DNA of 64,000 nucleotides from Aestuariivivens sediminicola. Its GTDB lineage: Bacteria; Bacteroidota; Bacteroidia; Flavobacteriales; Flavobacteriaceae. The stretch covers positions 124,001 through 188,000 of the forward strand of contig NZ_JAKMCM010000004.1 in assembly GCF_022662015.1 (NCBI RefSeq). Direction: 5' to 3'. The notes beneath the pieces were generated by a model. The model did no database searches. It worked only from the letters and a program-made list of their open reading frames with translations, and had not been told where the DNA came from. A program made the position numbers and the translations under genes. How positions within the stretch are numbered: the first letter of the stretch is position 1; every line of letters begins with the position of its first letter. Shown here one piece after another: positions 63,554 to 64,000 of this stretch.

Positions 63554-64000
63554 TTTTTTGATTCGATTTGCGAAAAAACATAATAGAGTTCTGTCGCAAT
63601 TTGAATACTGCGCTCCAAATATTTTTGAGCCTGTTGAGGGGTATTGTCAAAAGCCTTTGGGTCCTCAAATGTAACGGGAACGCGTTGTTCCGCACCTGGC
63701 ACAAAAGGACATGCTTCGTTGGCGGAATCGCAGGTCATGATTGCGGCAAATTCTGATTTTGGGTTAAACTCATGGTCCATCTTTTTTGAAAATCCAATGA
63801 TTGGGTGTTCATTTTCTGCAAATTTTATGGCATAAACAGGATTGTTCGTCTCTGAAAGCTTTTGTATCGCATACCCTTGATTACCCAGAGTTTCTGCTAC
63901 CATTGGAAAAAGTGCTGTAGCCTCTGTGCCACCGGAATAACAGAATACAGTATTTATTTTAAAATAATAGGCCAAAGTTTGCGCCCATACTTGAGAAAAA
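63550..64000 (-). CDS. arsC: thioredoxin-coupled arsenate reductase, N-terminus outside the window
   Basis: The visible 150 codons read through the window edge without a start: [13 protein letters not shown] precedes the [14 protein letters not shown] part, so a TTG at 63975 is not the true start. The protein belongs to the low-molecular-weight phosphatase-like ArsC class: [19 protein letters not shown], a cysteine pair in [12 protein letters not shown] spaced by seven residues as Cys82-Cys89 of the pI258 enzyme, and [10 protein letters not shown]. The N-terminal P-loop Cys lies outside. It reduces arsenate to arsenite for Acr3. Confidence 0.9.
   Translation of the reverse strand, partial: FSQVWAQTLAYYFKINTVFCYSGGTEATALFPMVAETLGNQGYAIQKLSETNNPVYAIKFAENEHPIIGFSKKMDHEFNPKSEFAAIMTCDSANEACPFVPGAEQRVPVTFEDPKAFDNTPQQAQKYLERSIQIATELYYVFSQIESKK

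Noticed and set aside
1-64000. tRNA or rRNA genes
   Set aside because: Intergenic spaces are short; none showed a cloverleaf with a GTTCRANNC T-loop or rRNA motifs by eye.

Overview
The window looks like a piece of a chromosome from a marine-type member of the Flavobacteriaceae (Bacteroidota). The base composition is AT-rich. Start sites carry little Shine-Dalgarno signal. Several promoters match the Bacteroidota sigma-A form (TTG, about 19-20 bp, TAnnTTTG). There are three TonB-dependent outer-membrane receptors, two proteins with type IX secretion (T9SS) C-terminal sorting domains, and many gene families known mainly from flavobacteria (DUF6048, DUF6452, DUF6146, DUF6787, DUF6768). No phage, IS element, CRISPR array, rRNA or tRNA was seen. 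Most of the window is core genome with short accessory patches.

Layout. 1-5.7 kb: end of a TPR protein and gyrA on the minus strand, divergent from clpC. 5.7-8.0 kb: an ECF sigma factor, a membrane-anchored putative anti-sigma factor and an exported beta-repeat protein, likely one operon. 8-21 kb: single housekeeping and stress genes (MFS transporter, M48 lipoprotein protease, lipoprotein MsrB, prolyl oligopeptidase, NDH-2, lipoamide dehydrogenase, AroQ, XerD), mostly separated by clear hairpin terminators; a TM2-domain gene here carries an amber codon in its signal peptide. 21-24 kb: a cell-division/RNA operon read leftward (coiled-coil protein, zapA, a strongly predicted 6S RNA, rny) with a near-perfect promoter. 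24-30 kb: a rightward envelope operon (M23 peptidase, TonB receptor, aspartic protease with PDZ, PH-domain membrane protein).

30-36 kb: a divergent pair of exported proteins sharing a compact control region with a 14-bp tandem repeat, then a sulfatase lipoprotein, a cysteine desulfurase, a calcium-binding-repeat lipoprotein and an Smr protein. 36-43 kb: small membrane proteins, ornithine aminotransferase with palindromes upstream, a second ECF sigma/DUF6768 pair, rlmD with two downstream exported proteins, ychF. 43-52 kb: a second TonB receptor, an ACT protein, an exported protein of unknown role, a five-heme cytochrome that appears to be a T9SS cargo, and a fatty acid hydroxylase. 52-56 kb: ferredoxin, acyl-CoA reductase, and serC-serA for serine synthesis. 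56-60 kb: small lipoprotein and membrane proteins leading into a histidine-rich mini-protein and a ZnuD-like TonB receptor with a histidine/acidic loop, which suggests transition-metal uptake. 60-64 kb: folE, a LolD-like ATPase, a TIGR02757 protein, and the start of an arsenic-resistance operon (acr3 plus thioredoxin-type arsenate reductase, cut by the window end).

The least explained observations are the T9SS-tagged multiheme cytochrome, the tandem operator at 30.7 kb, the triple 19-bp repeat at 59.8 kb, the amber-interrupted TM2 gene and the His-rich protein/receptor pair. I did not find a defence or mobile system. Family names come from recognition of the translated sequences; no database search was possible.
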